Shown here in pieces: positions 17,456-26,821 of a DNA stretch of 64,000 nt. Made by a program: the position numbers and the translations under genes. The notes beneath the pieces were generated by a model. The model was given only the letters and a program-made list of their open reading frames with translations. It ran no database searches and had not been told where the DNA came from. Origin of the DNA: Candidatus Poribacteria bacterium (lineage in GTDB: Bacteria > Poribacteria > WGA-4E > GCA-2687025); contig BPJZ01000012.1 in NCBI GenBank assembly GCA_026004875.1, positions 38,499-102,498 on the forward strand, read 5' to 3'. Each line of letters opens with the position of its first letter. Positions within the stretch are counted from its first letter, which is position 1.

Positions 17456-17487
17456 ACCGCCGGAGCCTCTGGGGTGCCTCCGGCGGT
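17456..17487 (-). terminator. Attenuator terminator of the hisI-trpE-trpG operon
   Basis: On the minus strand a 10-bp perfect stem (accgccggag/ctccggcggt) with a 12-nt loop is followed by TTTTCGCTT. It lies 46 nt downstream of the Trp-rich leader peptide stop and about 35 nt before hisI. The loop holds CACCCCA, complementary to TGGGGTG at the end of the leader ORF, which offers a possible competing pairing. This is the expected position of the 3:4 hairpin of a trp-type attenuator. Confidence 0.75.
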
Positions 17488-17533
17488 AAGCGAAAAAGCT
17501 GAAACGCTGTTCTATCGTGGGTTCTTCGCGCCG

Positions 17534-17617
17534 TTAGCACACCCCACCGGTCCGGTGGCCTCGCCAGTGCCACCACCAGCGACCGAGACGATGTGCCCAG
17601 GGCGCAAGTCGGTTCAT
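17534..17617 (-). CDS. trpL: Trp-operon leader peptide (attenuator peptide)
   Basis: This 27-codon ORF starts [18 protein letters not shown] and ends with TAA at 17534. It has five Trp codons (positions 7, 14, 15, 16 and 18), three of them consecutive, and also three His codons (9, 17, 21). A weak purine-rich site (gcagaggccaag) precedes the ATG. The order promoter, Trp-rich peptide, terminator hairpin, biosynthetic genes is the classical ribosome-mediated attenuation layout: ribosome stalling at scarce Trp-tRNA would prevent the terminator from forming. Its role is inferred from this arrangement. Confidence 0.85.
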   Translation of the reverse strand: MNRLAPWAHRLGRWWWHWRGHRTGGVC

Positions 17618-17667
17618 CTTGGCCTCTGCGATAAAGCTGTTCGCTGTCGGCCGATGCGTTCGTAAAG

Positions 17668-17696
17668 ACGATATCACCCGGCCGGAGAAAAGTCAA
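17668..17696 (-). promoter_or_regulatory. Promoter of the trpL-hisI-trpE-trpG operon
   Basis: The minus strand has -35 TTGACT (17696-17691), a 17-bp spacer and -10 TATCGT (17673-17668). The predicted start near 17661 gives a leader that carries trpL and the attenuator. The remaining bases up to the HNH gene at 17876 show no clear further signal. Confidence 0.6.
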
Positions 17697-17875
17697 TCAC
17701 GGCCTTACAGGCGGAACTCGGAGAGAGGGAGCTCCCAGGGCACCTCCAAGGCGTCGGCGTCGCCAAAGGGCGAGCGAGACTCGCTGAAGCCCCTGGCCGG
17801 TTGTCTACAGAATCGGTATCCGAGTAAACTTCGGGTGATCGTTTCGGTACTCCTCAATGCCGACGGGGCCGGGGT

Positions 17876-18409
17876 ATGAAGCCACACTGGATGTCCCGCA
17901 GTGTGCTGGTCCTCAACGCCAGTTACGAGGCAATTCATATCTGCGACGTGCGTCGGGCCTTAAAGATGCTCGTCAAGGGGGTAGCCCTGCCCGAGGAGGA
18001 GTCCGAAATCCTCTTACGCTCGGAGGCGACGGTGATTCGCGTTCCGTATGTGATCCGGCTTCGCCGATATGTGCACATCCCCCATCGGCCTATCAAGTTT
18101 TCTCGGCGGAATGTGCTCACCCGCGATCAGTACACCTGTCAGTACTGCGGTCGGCAGTTTCCGCCGAGCGAGCTGACGCTTGATCACGTGTTGCCGCGGT
18201 CCCGCGGGGGTCGCACCGCCTGGGACAACGTGGTCACCGCCTGCCGAAGCTGCAACCACAAGAAGGGCGATCGGACGCCTGAGGAGGCCCATATGTATCC
18301 GCGTCGGGAGCCGCGAGCGCCGACGATCGCCTACTACCTCCGTCTGACCCGATTTTCAAAGGTTTGTCATGAATCCTGGCGGAAGTACCTCTTTGTCAGT
18401 GATCACTGA
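17876..18409 (+). CDS. HNH endonuclease family protein
   Basis: This is a 177-aa protein with a C-terminal HNH nuclease domain. The Zn Cys pairs are C88-x2-C91 (TCQYCGRQF) and C123-x2-C126 (ACRSCNHKKG). The catalytic core is LDHVLPRSRGG with H104, and N118 follows. The N-terminal half (SVLVLNASYEAIHICDVRRA) is the one found in the small, widespread chromosomal HNH family, not in Cas9 or homing endonucleases. The biological role of that family is poorly defined. It is divergent from the trp operon and precedes a lipoprotein gene. Confidence 0.9.
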   Translation: MKPHWMSRSVLVLNASYEAIHICDVRRALKMLVKGVALPEEESEILLRSEATVIRVPYVIRLRRYVHIPHRPIKFSRRNVLTRDQYTCQYCGRQFPPSELTLDHVLPRSRGGRTAWDNVVTACRSCNHKKGDRTPEEAHMYPRREPRAPTIAYYLRLTRFSKVCHESWRKYLFVSDH

Positions 18410-19100
18410 ACTGGGCTCGCGGGCGCTGAGCGGTTTGTTTCACTTTCGGCTGCAGTGGGTCGCCGGATGGGTTCTCGTGCCGCTGCTTGTCGGGGCGTGC
18501 GCTGCGCCCACCCCTTGGCTACGGGAGACGGCAAAGATGTCCCAGGCCGGTGAGGAGTTCCGGCGGGAGTCGGGCCGCCGCCCTGGCGAGATCGTTCTTC
18601 CCGCTTCGGTCCACCAGCCGACGGTGGTCCCCATCGAGTTGGGTGACCCGATTCCGTTCCACTTTGTGCCGCTGCCGGCGACGGTTGCTCCTGCGGAGGC
18701 GCTTGAAGCGCCAACGGCGCCGCCGGAGCGACGAGTGACCGCTGTGGCGGTGGATTCGGAACGGCTCGTTCAGTTTCTCCGCACCCGTTACAACATCGGC
18801 GTGGTAGACGTGCGCGCGGTCAACGGACGCTTTACCGGTGAGGAGAACCTACTGCGCGTGGAGTTTATCCCTCGCGCTCGGGATGAGGAGACCGCGCTGC
18901 GCGACTTTCTGTTCGTTTGTGCGGCGGCGCTAGGAATGGATCCAGGCCGCACGGTGGATCGTATCGTTGGCCTTGCGGTGGACCTCCAATTGCTCCCCTG
19001 GCTCCGGCTCTCGACGGCCGTTGAGGACTTCGAACGGTACCGGGCCGGCGAGCTTACATTCGACGAGTACCGAGAGAAGGTTGAACGCCAGCGCCTCTGA
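18369..19100 (+). CDS. Putative lipoprotein of unknown function
   Basis: This 243-aa protein has an N-terminal hydrophobic stretch VAGWVLVPLLVGAC that ends in a lipobox-like cysteine, followed by a Pro/Ala-rich linker. A mixed alpha/beta region follows (VDSERLVQFLRTRYNIGVV). I do not recognise the family. The ATG at 18369 overlaps the HNH gene by 41 nt; a GTG a few codons later (18399) is also possible. It lies where rpmH normally precedes rnpA. Confidence 0.6.
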   Translation: MNPGGSTSLSVITELGSRALSGLFHFRLQWVAGWVLVPLLVGACAAPTPWLRETAKMSQAGEEFRRESGRRPGEIVLPASVHQPTVVPIELGDPIPFHFVPLPATVAPAEALEAPTAPPERRVTAVAVDSERLVQFLRTRYNIGVVDVRAVNGRFTGEENLLRVEFIPRARDEETALRDFLFVCAAALGMDPGRTVDRIVGLAVDLQLLPWLRLSTAVEDFERYRAGELTFDEYREKVERQRL

Positions 19101-19155
19101 GACGGTCTCCGTTTCCTCCCAGAAGGGAAGACCCCCTCGCCGACGGAGCAAGCCG

Positions 19156-19533
19156 GTGACGCTCAAGCGGCGGCAGGAGTTCGAGCGGGTCCTGGCTCAG
19201 GGCCGCCGGCGGTCGGACGGCGTCTTTGTCGTCTACGGGCTGCGCCGTCCAGGGGGAGCGGCTGATCGCTGGAGGCTGGGTATCTCCGTCTCCAAGGCGG
19301 TCGGAAAGGCGGTCCGACGCAACCGGGTGCGGCGGCTGATCCGGGAGGCGCTTCGGCTCTCCTCGGAGCGGATCGCCGACGGGTGGGATTTGGTAGTCAT
19401 TGCCCGGCCGGCTGCGGTAACGTTGAAGTGTCAGCAGGTTCAGGAACGACTGCTCCGGCTTCTGGATCGGCTAGGAGCGCTTCGGGAGCCGGAGGCTCCA
19501 GCCTGCGAGACGGACCAGAGGGAGCGGTCATGA
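19156..19533 (+). CDS. rnpA: Ribonuclease P protein component
   Basis: RnpA is the protein subunit that helps the RNase P RNA cut the 5' leader from pre-tRNAs. The protein begins [17 protein letters not shown] and has the family signature [16 protein letters not shown], plus [11 protein letters not shown]. The GTG start at 19156 gives 125 aa, close to the usual length; the frame is open further upstream without a good start. Its stop overlaps the yidD ATG (ATGA). No rpmH (L34) gene lies upstream, which is unusual. Confidence 0.9.
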   Translation: MTLKRRQEFERVLAQGRRRSDGVFVVYGLRRPGGAADRWRLGISVSKAVGKAVRRNRVRRLIREALRLSSERIADGWDLVVIARPAAVTLKCQQVQERLLRLLDRLGALREPEAPACETDQRERS

Positions 19534-19796
19534 GCGCCCTGAGAGCAAGTATCGGTCGTCTGGTGGGTGGGGTTCTCATCGCGCTGATCCGAGCGTATCA
19601 GGTGCTGCTTTCGCCGTTGCTGGGGGCCAACTGCCGATTTCAGCCGACCTGCTCCGAGTATACGCTTCAGGCGATTCGCCGGTTTGGGCCGCTGCGGGGG
19701 GGCTGGTTGGGTCTTCGAAGGATTGTTCGTTGTCATCCTTGGAGCCCGGGCGGTTATGATCCGGTTCCGGAGCGCCCTGAAGGATCCGTTCGCTGA
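19530..19796 (+). CDS. yidD: Membrane protein insertion efficiency factor YidD
   Basis: YidD is a small (88 aa) membrane-associated protein thought to assist YidC-dependent insertion. The hallmark [19 protein letters not shown] is present, as is [18 protein letters not shown], giving the three conserved cysteines. The ATG at 19530 overlaps the rnpA stop, and yidC follows 57 bp later, the canonical order. Confidence 0.96.
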   Translation: MSALRASIGRLVGGVLIALIRAYQVLLSPLLGANCRFQPTCSEYTLQAIRRFGPLRGGWLGLRRIVRCHPWSPGGYDPVPERPEGSVR

Positions 19797-19853
19797 GCTG
19801 CTTCGAGCCATTTTGAACCGTTGCCGAACCACGAAGAGGGATACACGAGCCCG

Positions 19854-22032
19854 ATGGACCGACGGACGCTCCTGTTTATCGTCCTTTCGACGTTGATCTT
19901 TCTGATTTGGGCGTGGATGCAGCGTCCCACGATGACCGTTCCGCCTCCGGAGGGGGTGGGAGCGGAGGCGACTCAAGCACCCCAGGAAGAGCCCGCCCCG
20001 ACGGAGATGGGAACGGAGGTCTCCGAAGCTCCTACCGTCACTGAGGAGCCCTCCGGGCTGGAGGAGGGTGTTCCGGCCGTGTCCTCGCCGGTTGCTTGGG
20101 CGGAACGAGTCCGACGGAGCAAGGCGACCACGGTTCGTAGTCCGGTGTACGAAATCGAGGTGGTCCACGCGACCGCCTCGCTTCGAGCCTGGAGGCTTCT
20201 GCAGTATCCCGCACGGCGGCCTAACGGCCAGCTTTCGGAGGAGCCCGCCGATCTGATCGCCCTTTATGGTCCCGACTATGCGGGGGTGCGGATTGATGGA
20301 AGGTCCCTGTCCTGGGAGCCGGTGGGGGAGGTGCCGCAGGAGGTCCGGCTCTCGGAGGCCAATCCGGAGGCGACCCTTCAGTTTCGGGCTCGGGATGGGG
20401 ACTTGGAGATCATTAAGACGTTTCGGTTCCACTACTCCGACGCGCAGGCGGTTCGTCGGGGGGCGTGAGGACGCTTGGGTCGGCTATGTGGTGGACATCG
20501 AGCTGAGCTTCCGCAACCTGGGCGATACGCCCACCGACGCCCTGGCCAAGGGCTACGAGATTCGCTGGGGGCCCGGCATTACGGCGGACCGAGAGGTTGT
20601 CAATCCCAAGCATGCCGGAGCCGTTGGGGGCTTGCTGGGCACCGGCCAGCTGGTGACGGTCACAAAGATTCGCGACGAGGACTGGACGACCCCCGGCCCG
20701 CAGCAGGAAGGGACCGACGCCGACGAGGTGGAGAACAAGAGGACCTCGTGGGCGGCGATGCACAGCAAGTATTTCGTCGCGGCGCTGTTAGCCGGTGGGC
20801 TCTCCGATCCTCAGGACGTCCAACGCCGCGTTCGATTCAGCGAGTATGAGGCGTTTCCGCTGCCCTGGCCTCCGGAGCCGAATCGGTACCGGCTGCTTTT
20901 GCAAGTCGGCAAGGAATGGCTGCTGGACGAGGAGCATTTCAACCAAGAGCGAACAGCTCGGTTCCTCTTTCTGCCGGCAGGTAAGAAGCGGATCAATCAG
21001 GATATCGCCCAGGCGGTCAGCGGGCTGGAGGACACTCCCAAGGACCGCCGGAAGCTCTACGAGCGAACGCAGCAGATCTACGCGGAGTACGGGAACGTGG
21101 TCAGCCTGTTGACCGGCACCCGCCTGGAGGTCAGCGGTTTCTTCTTGGAGCCGGGGGAGGTTCTGACCGATCGGTTTCGGCTCTATGCGGGTCCCAAGCA
21201 CACTCAGTTGTTAGACAACGTGCTTCTGCCCGACGGGAAGCGGGCGCACCTGGAGTCCCTGATCGAGTTTGGTCTAACCGGCCCGCTGGCTAAGGGGCTC
21301 CTTTGGCTCCTGAAGCTGTTCTACGGAGTGGTTCATAATTACGGCGTGGCGATCGTCCTGTTGACGATCCTCATTCGGCTGGCTCTGTTCCCGATCGCGC
21401 AGCGAAGCAGCAAAACGATGAAGCGGATGCAGACCCGGATGAGGATCATCCAGCCGGAGATCGAGGCGGTCCGGAAGAAGTATCGGGACGACCCCCAGCG
21501 GATGAACGCTGAGATGATGAAGGTTTACCGGAAGTACGGGGTAAACCCGGCTAGCCAGTTGGGCGGTTGTCTTATGATACTAGTACAGATGCCGATTCTC
21601 TTTGCGATGTTTACGATGCTGCGCAACGCTGCAGAGCTGCGCGGGGAGCCGTTTGTTCTGTGGATTCACGATCTGACCGCGCCGGATCTGTTGGTCTCGG
21701 TCGGCGGCTTCCCGATCCGTCTGTTGCCGTTGATCGTCACGGGCGGAACGATCCTGCAGCAGATGCTCAGCCCCATGACCGGAAGCGTCAGCGGCGGCCA
21801 GAAGACGATGATGTACCTGATGCCGATCCTGTTTCTCTTCTTCTTCTACGGGATGGCTTCAGGGCTGAACCTCTACTGGGGGATGAGCACGCTGATCGGC
21901 GTTGGGCAGCAGTATCTGGTGAACCGTTATAGCAGCGACGAGGAAGAGCACCTTACGGCGGCAGACCTGGAACGGATGGCGCGACAGGCGCGCAAGAAGC
22001 GGCGAGAACGCGCACAACTTCCGCGCTTCTGA
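19854..22032 (+). CDS. yidC: Membrane protein insertase YidC (one frameshift)
   Basis: YidC inserts and folds inner-membrane proteins. From the ATG at 19854, MDRRTLLFIVLSTLIFLIWA forms TM1; an in-frame ATG at 19821 is less likely. A long periplasmic P1 domain follows, then the five-helix core with GVAIVLLTILIRLALFPI and the helical C1 hairpin QRSSKTMKRMQTRMRII. The frame shifts at the run of six Gs at 20458-20463; reading five gives AVRRGREDAWVGYVVDIEL and a product of about 725 aa. That is clearly longer than the ~550 aa typical of proteobacterial YidC, the extra length lying before the core. As an essential gene it is unlikely to be truly broken. Confidence 0.93.
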
Positions 22033-22140
22033 GGAGAGGCAAGCGGATGAGCGGATTCGAGGATCGTTTACCCTGCGGCTTTTCCGGCGCCCTAGGCGTC
22101 CGCCCTGGGTCTGCGCCGTCCTGCGGAAAGGAACCCAAGG

Positions 22141-22866
22141 ATGGCGTTGACAACGACTCAAACCGTCGAAGCCGAAGGCGTAACTAAGGAGGAGGCGCTC
22201 AGAGAGGCCTTTGTTCGACTTGGAGTCCCGCCAGAAGTTCTCCCCGAAGGTCCCGCCGAGGCGATCCGTGAGGCGGCGATCCTCGCCCTTAAAGCGGAGC
22301 CTGGTGACTTGAGCATTCGCGTCCTCTCGGAAGGAAGCAAAGGGCTCCTGGGGCTGGGGGGCAAGTCCGCCCTCGTCCGGGTGACTCTGGTCCGCCGACG
22401 ACAGCTGGAACCGGAGGCGATCCTCCAGACGATTCTAGATAAAATGGGAGTCTCCGCCCGGGTCCGCCGAGAGGATCGAGAAGGGGAGATCCATCTGAAT
22501 ATCGAGACGGAAGAGCTCGCGATCGTTATTGGGCGGCATGGCAAGACGCTGGACGCGCTTCAGTATCTGGTGAACAGCATCGTCAATCGCTCTGCGCTGA
22601 TCCAGCGGCGCATCGTCGTCAACGCTGGCGACTATCGGGAGAAGCGGGAGGACATGCTGGTCGAGATGGCCCATCAGGCCGCGCGCAAAGTGCGCGCCAC
22701 CGGTCGCGATGTGGTCTTGGAGCCGATGAGCGCCCGCGATCGGCGAGTCATTCACCTGGCGCTTCGAGACGATGAGGACGTGCGCACCTTCTCGCGGGGC
22801 GAAGGATCCTTCCGCGCTGTAGTCGTCGCCCCGAAGGATCGGTCCTCGCGCAACAACGATCGCTGA
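22141..22866 (+). CDS. jag: RNA-binding protein Jag/KhpB (SpoIIIJ-associated)
   Basis: This is a cytosolic RNA-binding protein (241 aa) usually encoded after yidC. An N-terminal Jag domain (VEAEGVTKEEALREAF, GSKGLLGLGGKSA) is followed by a KH domain (IVIGRHGKTLDALQYLVN) and a C-terminal R3H domain (MSARDRRVIHLALRDDE, with R-x3-H). An aaggaac site precedes the ATG. It is 2 nt upstream of mnmE. The 108-bp gap after yidC has no convincing gene. Confidence 0.95.
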   Translation: MALTTTQTVEAEGVTKEEALREAFVRLGVPPEVLPEGPAEAIREAAILALKAEPGDLSIRVLSEGSKGLLGLGGKSALVRVTLVRRRQLEPEAILQTILDKMGVSARVRREDREGEIHLNIETEELAIVIGRHGKTLDALQYLVNSIVNRSALIQRRIVVNAGDYREKREDMLVEMAHQAARKVRATGRDVVLEPMSARDRRVIHLALRDDEDVRTFSRGEGSFRAVVVAPKDRSSRNNDR

Positions 22867-22868
22867 TC

Positions 22869-24266
22869 ATGCGGCTGCGAGACGATCGAGACACCATCGC
22901 AGCGATTGCCACCCCGCGCGGGGTCGGAGCGATCGGGATCGTCCGGGTTAGTGGCGACCGAGCCCTTGAGATCGCTCGGCGGCTCTTTCGGCCCAGCCGG
23001 GGAGGGGAGTACCGACCCCGCGGGAGCCATCGGCTCCAGCACGGCTTTCTGATCGACCCTCAGGACGGTTCCCCGGTGGACGAGGTGCTGATCGCCTACT
23101 TCCGAGCGCCTCGAACCTACACCGGTGAAGAGATGATCGAGATCTACGGTCACGGGGGACCGTACGTCCTCAGCCGCATCCTAGAGCTGGTCTGCCGGAG
23201 CGGGGCTCGGCCTGCTGAGCCGGGGGAGTTCACCAAGCGGGCCTTCCTGAACGGGCGGATCGATCTCTCCCAGGCGGAGGCAGTTGCCGACTTGATCCAC
23301 GCGCAGACGGAAGCAGGATTGCGCGCCGCGACGGCGCAACTGCGCGGCCGGCTCTCCGCCCGAATTCGGCAGCTCCGTGAGCAGTTGATCGCCGTCCTTG
23401 CGGAGGTGGAGGCCCAGATCGATTTCCCCGATGAGGACCTAGACTTCCAACCCCCCGAGCGGCTCCTGGAAGAGCTGGATCGGGTTGAGGGGGAACTCCT
23501 CCAGCTCCTGGAGGAGGCCGAGCGGGGACGGATCGTCCGAGACGGGCTTCGGCTGGCGATCGTTGGCAAGCCGAACGTTGGGAAGTCCTCCTTGCTTAAC
23601 GCGCTGCTCAACGAGGAGCGGGCGATCGTGACCGAAATTCCGGGCACCACGCGAGATGTCATCGAGGAGGTGCTCGACCTGCGAGGGGTTCCCGTCCGCG
23701 TGGCCGACACGGCGGGGATTCGTCAGGCGAGCGACCCGGTTGAACAGGAGGGCGTCCGTCGATCGCAGGAGCGGATCGAACAGGCCGACCTCGTCCTGGT
23801 CGTTCTGGACACCTCGCGCCCTCTGGACGCCGACGACGCCGCCGTCTTCAAGCATACCCAGGGTCGAAGGCGCATCTTTGTTCTCAACAAGTCCGATCTT
23901 CCTGCGCGTTGGGGGGCGGAGGCGCTGGCGCCCTGGAGGGCGCCGGAGGAGCCGTGGGTCCGACTCTCCCTGATCGGCCATCCCGATTTGAGCCCGCTGG
24001 TTGAGGCGATCGTTGAGACCGCCGTCGGAGACGCCTCCTTGGGAGCGGAGCCGCCTCTGATCACCAACCTGAGACACCGCCAGGCGCTGGAGGAAGCGCT
24101 CCAGGCGCTGCGATACGCCCAAACTAGCCTCAGGGAGGGGGCGCCGCCGGAGCTGGTCGCTGTGGACCTGCGCGGGGCGTTGAGCGCCGTTGGCGAGATT
24201 GTCGGGGAGACGACGCCCGATGAGGTCCTCGACCGCATCTTCTCGACCTTCTGCATCGGCAAGTAG
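22869..24266 (+). CDS. mnmE: tRNA modification GTPase MnmE
   Basis: MnmE, with MnmG, modifies the wobble uridine (cmnm5U) of certain tRNAs. The 465-aa protein has the N-terminal folate-binding domain (DTIAAIATPRGVGAIGIVRVSG) and GGPYVLSRILEL. The G domain shows GKPNVGKSSLLNALL, the switch EIPGTTRDVIEE, DTAGIR and NKSD. The C-terminus is the essential FCIGK. The gene order jag-mnmE is conserved widely. The next gene overlaps its 3' end. Confidence 0.97.
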   Translation: MRLRDDRDTIAAIATPRGVGAIGIVRVSGDRALEIARRLFRPSRGGEYRPRGSHRLQHGFLIDPQDGSPVDEVLIAYFRAPRTYTGEEMIEIYGHGGPYVLSRILELVCRSGARPAEPGEFTKRAFLNGRIDLSQAEAVADLIHAQTEAGLRAATAQLRGRLSARIRQLREQLIAVLAEVEAQIDFPDEDLDFQPPERLLEELDRVEGELLQLLEEAERGRIVRDGLRLAIVGKPNVGKSSLLNALLNEERAIVTEIPGTTRDVIEEVLDLRGVPVRVADTAGIRQASDPVEQEGVRRSQERIEQADLVLVVLDTSRPLDADDAAVFKHTQGRRRIFVLNKSDLPARWGAEALAPWRAPEEPWVRLSLIGHPDLSPLVEAIVETAVGDASLGAEPPLITNLRHRQALEEALQALRYAQTSLREGAPPELVAVDLRGALSAVGEIVGETTPDEVLDRIFSTFCIGK

Positions 24267-25785
24267 CCTGCTCCTGCTAGGGGTGTTACTGTTCTGGGCC
24301 TGCAGCGGCGCTCCTCGGAGCGCTTCGGCTCCAGCCCCGCCGGAGGCCTCTTCGCCCGCCATCCGGCGAGGGGCTTACGTTGTGATCGGCCCCACGGGGG
24401 TGATCGCGTTGGGTAACCTTCACCTTCAACGAAGGCTAGTTCCGATTCAGGAGGGCCAGGGACTCGCCACTCGTTCGCTGGTCCTCCGGGCGACCCGTGC
24501 GGAGCTGTGCGCCGGCCTCGGCGAGGAAGCCGGCGTTCAGATCGGCGAACGGACGTGGAGCACGGGAACCGGTTTGCTTCGTCTGGTCGACGTGGAGCGG
24601 GACGCCGATCCGATGGGAACTCAGCAGCTGCGGCTCCACTTTGCTCCCTCTCAGCCGGAGGCTCCGCCCTTTCGGGTTACAGTGGGCTACGAGGTCGCCG
24701 CCGACGCCCCCTGGATGCGCAAGTGGATCGAAGTGGAGAACCGAGGCGATCTTCCTCTGCCGGTGCGCAGCGTCCAGACCGAGCGGCTTCCCGTCCTTCG
24801 GCCTGAGCGGGTGTTCGGCTGGACTGCCGAAGGGGTCCGTTCGGTCGAGGAGGCCGAAGTGCCCGCGGCTCCATCGGGGTGGCTCGTTCTGGAGGGCAGC
24901 TTTGGGAAGGTTTTCCTCATTCAAGAGGCCCCAGGGTTTCTCCGGCGCGTCAGCAACCCGACGACCGGAATCGTTCAGGTTACGACAGCGGACGATCCGG
25001 CGCTGGTCTGGTTGACGCCAGGGGAGCGGATGATCTTTCCGGGCGTTCAGTGGTGGGCGGCCGCCGGGGACGTGGAGGCGGAGCGGCGCGCGTACTTTGA
25101 GTTTCTTCGAGAACGCTCCCGTTGGAGCCGCTCCGATGGGGGGAAGGCGACGATCCGGTTGCTCGCCCTCGGGGATCACCCCTTGCCGTCGATAGAGACG
25201 TTGTCGGAGCCGGCCGTTGCGCTGGCTTACGCCTGGCCCAGGGCTTGGGACACCCCCGGTGAGGAGCCAAGGGAACTGATCCAAGCGGTGGAAGCGCTCC
25301 GCTCCGCCGGAAAGCGGGTCTACCTCTGGGTGCCGGTGGCCTGGATTCCCAGAGGGGGAGGGCTGGCCGAGTTCTCCGAATGGATCGCCCACACCTCCAG
25401 CGGAGAGCCGCTTTTGGCCTCCTGGCAAGGGGAAGAAGGACTGTTGGCCGTCATCGAGAGCGAGTATCGAGAGTTGGTCTTGAACGTCTTGGTCGCTCTG
25501 GTGGACCGGTTGGGCGTAGACGGTTTGCTTCTGGGCGGAACGGCGGTCCCCCCTCAGGGGGGTTATCGTTACGGTCAGCGGTTAGGGAGCCGTCTGCGGG
25601 CCTATCTGGGGCTGCTGGAGCTGCTGGGTCGATTGCGCAGCGAGCGTCCGGAGGTTGAGCTTGGGGTCCTTCCGACGCTGGCGCCGATGGGGGAAGGGTT
25701 TGAGGGGATGCTTTATCCGTTTGCGTTTCTTGCCGTTTGGGGGGAGACTTCTGAGCCGGCCGTCTGGCGAACTCTAGTGGAGTAG
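24220..25785 (+). CDS. Putative lipoprotein resembling GH36 alpha-galactosidase-type proteins
   Basis: This protein of about 521 aa has an N-terminal hydrophobic segment LLLLGVLLFWAC ending in a possible lipidated Cys. The middle resembles the N-terminal beta-sandwich of GH36-type glycosidases (APWMRKWIEVENRGDLPLPV, then ERLPVLRPERVFGW). The C-terminal half looks barrel-like (KRVYLWVPVAWIPRGGG, VDRLGVDGLLLGG). Catalytic acids could not be assigned, so activity is unproven. The ATG at 24220 overlaps mnmE by 47 nt. Confidence 0.55.
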   Translation: MRSSTASSRPSASASSLLLLGVLLFWACSGAPRSASAPAPPEASSPAIRRGAYVVIGPTGVIALGNLHLQRRLVPIQEGQGLATRSLVLRATRAELCAGLGEEAGVQIGERTWSTGTGLLRLVDVERDADPMGTQQLRLHFAPSQPEAPPFRVTVGYEVAADAPWMRKWIEVENRGDLPLPVRSVQTERLPVLRPERVFGWTAEGVRSVEEAEVPAAPSGWLVLEGSFGKVFLIQEAPGFLRRVSNPTTGIVQVTTADDPALVWLTPGERMIFPGVQWWAAAGDVEAERRAYFEFLRERSRWSRSDGGKATIRLLALGDHPLPSIETLSEPAVALAYAWPRAWDTPGEEPRELIQAVEALRSAGKRVYLWVPVAWIPRGGGLAEFSEWIAHTSSGEPLLASWQGEEGLLAVIESEYRELVLNVLVALVDRLGVDGLLLGGTAVPPQGGYRYGQRLGSRLRAYLGLLELLGRLRSERPEVELGVLPTLAPMGEGFEGMLYPFAFLAVWGETSEPAVWRTLVE

Positions 25786-25808
25786 AGAGACACAGAGGAG
25801 GGGTTCCG

Positions 25809-26810
25809 GTGCGCCGTGCGCTCTTGGCAGGGGTGATGTTCCTGACGGCAACGGTCTTGCTCGGTTGCGAACGCCTTCCTTCGGACCTTGGGGGGGAGGA
25901 CGTGGCCGAGCCGATTCAGTTTTACGGGCCGCAGCCCCGTTGGATCGAGTGGTCCTGGCAGAGCGATGCGATCGTCTACGAGCTGGGGGGCCGTCTGATC
26001 GTCGGTCGGGGGGAGGACCTGAAGGACGCCGTTCAGATCACCGGTACGGGGCGGTACTCCTACCCTTCTTGGTCTCCCGACGGGCGGTGGATCGTGCACG
26101 CCTACAAGCGGGATCAGTTCCGTCAGGAGGACCTCTGGGTCCGTTCTTCGGACGCTTCGGAGCTGCCGCGGCAGCTGACCAACTCTGGGGCGCGGGACTA
26201 CGCGCCGAAGTGGTCCGCCGACGGGCGCTGGATTGCGTTCTTCTCGACGCGGAGCCCTTCAAATCACGTCTGGATCGTTCCGGCGGAGGGAGGGGAGCCC
26301 CGACCGCTGGCCCGTGCCTGGCCCAACGAGGACAGCCTTAGCTGGTCGCCGCAGGGGGCCCTGCTCGCCTATGAAGGGGGTGAGCAGGTCGCCGGCGGCA
26401 TCTGGCTTGCTAATCCTGACACGGGACAGAGCTGGATGCTCTTTGACGACATCGCCTCGGAGCGGATTCCGCGTTGGCGACCGGACGGGAGAGCCGTCGG
26501 CCTGATCAACTACGCTGACGGCCGCAACGTCTGGGTTGCAGAGACCTCTGGGACCGGCCTGGCCCGTCCGGTCACCTCCGTGGGCGACGTTCGTTCCTTC
26601 GATTGGGTCCACCAAGGCCGTGCGATCATGCTACTGACGGGCGACGGGACGCTCTTGATTCAGGAGGCCCGGCCCGAAGCCACCCCTGCCGTTCTTCGGG
26701 AGAAGGTGGTGGGCTTTCGTGCCTCGCCGGACGGGCGTCGGTACGTTTACGTCCTCCAGGTGGACACCTACTATCGTTATTACGCCGACCGAGTTCCGGA
26801 GGAGTGGTAG
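25809..26810 (+). CDS. TolB-like beta-propeller lipoprotein
   Basis: This 333-aa protein has a lipoprotein signal (LLAGVMFLTATVLLGC). It then carries WD40/TolB-type repeats, recognisable from recurring WSPDGRWI, WSADGRWIAF, WSPQGALLAYE, WRPDGRAVGL and SPDGRRYVYV. It is probably an envelope-anchored beta-propeller for protein or glycan binding, but no enzyme or partner is apparent. A GTG start at 25809 follows a gaggagg site. It is convergent with fusA. Confidence 0.8.
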   Translation: MRRALLAGVMFLTATVLLGCERLPSDLGGEDVAEPIQFYGPQPRWIEWSWQSDAIVYELGGRLIVGRGEDLKDAVQITGTGRYSYPSWSPDGRWIVHAYKRDQFRQEDLWVRSSDASELPRQLTNSGARDYAPKWSADGRWIAFFSTRSPSNHVWIVPAEGGEPRPLARAWPNEDSLSWSPQGALLAYEGGEQVAGGIWLANPDTGQSWMLFDDIASERIPRWRPDGRAVGLINYADGRNVWVAETSGTGLARPVTSVGDVRSFDWVHQGRAIMLLTGDGTLLIQEARPEATPAVLREKVVGFRASPDGRRYVYVLQVDTYYRYYADRVPEEW

Positions 26811-26821
26811 CCTGAATCGAG

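Noticed and set aside
17876..18409. HNH protein as part of a CRISPR, restriction or homing element
   Set aside because: It stands alone with the N-terminus of the common chromosomal HNH family, with no Cas, methylase or intron nearby.
20458..20463. Programmed +1 frameshifting in yidC
   Set aside because: There is no known slippery context, and the same lesion occurs in four unrelated genes. A homopolymer error is simpler.
22056..22193. Small ORF between yidC and jag
   Set aside because: It runs into jag in another frame, has Cys/Pro-rich random-looking sequence and no family resemblance.
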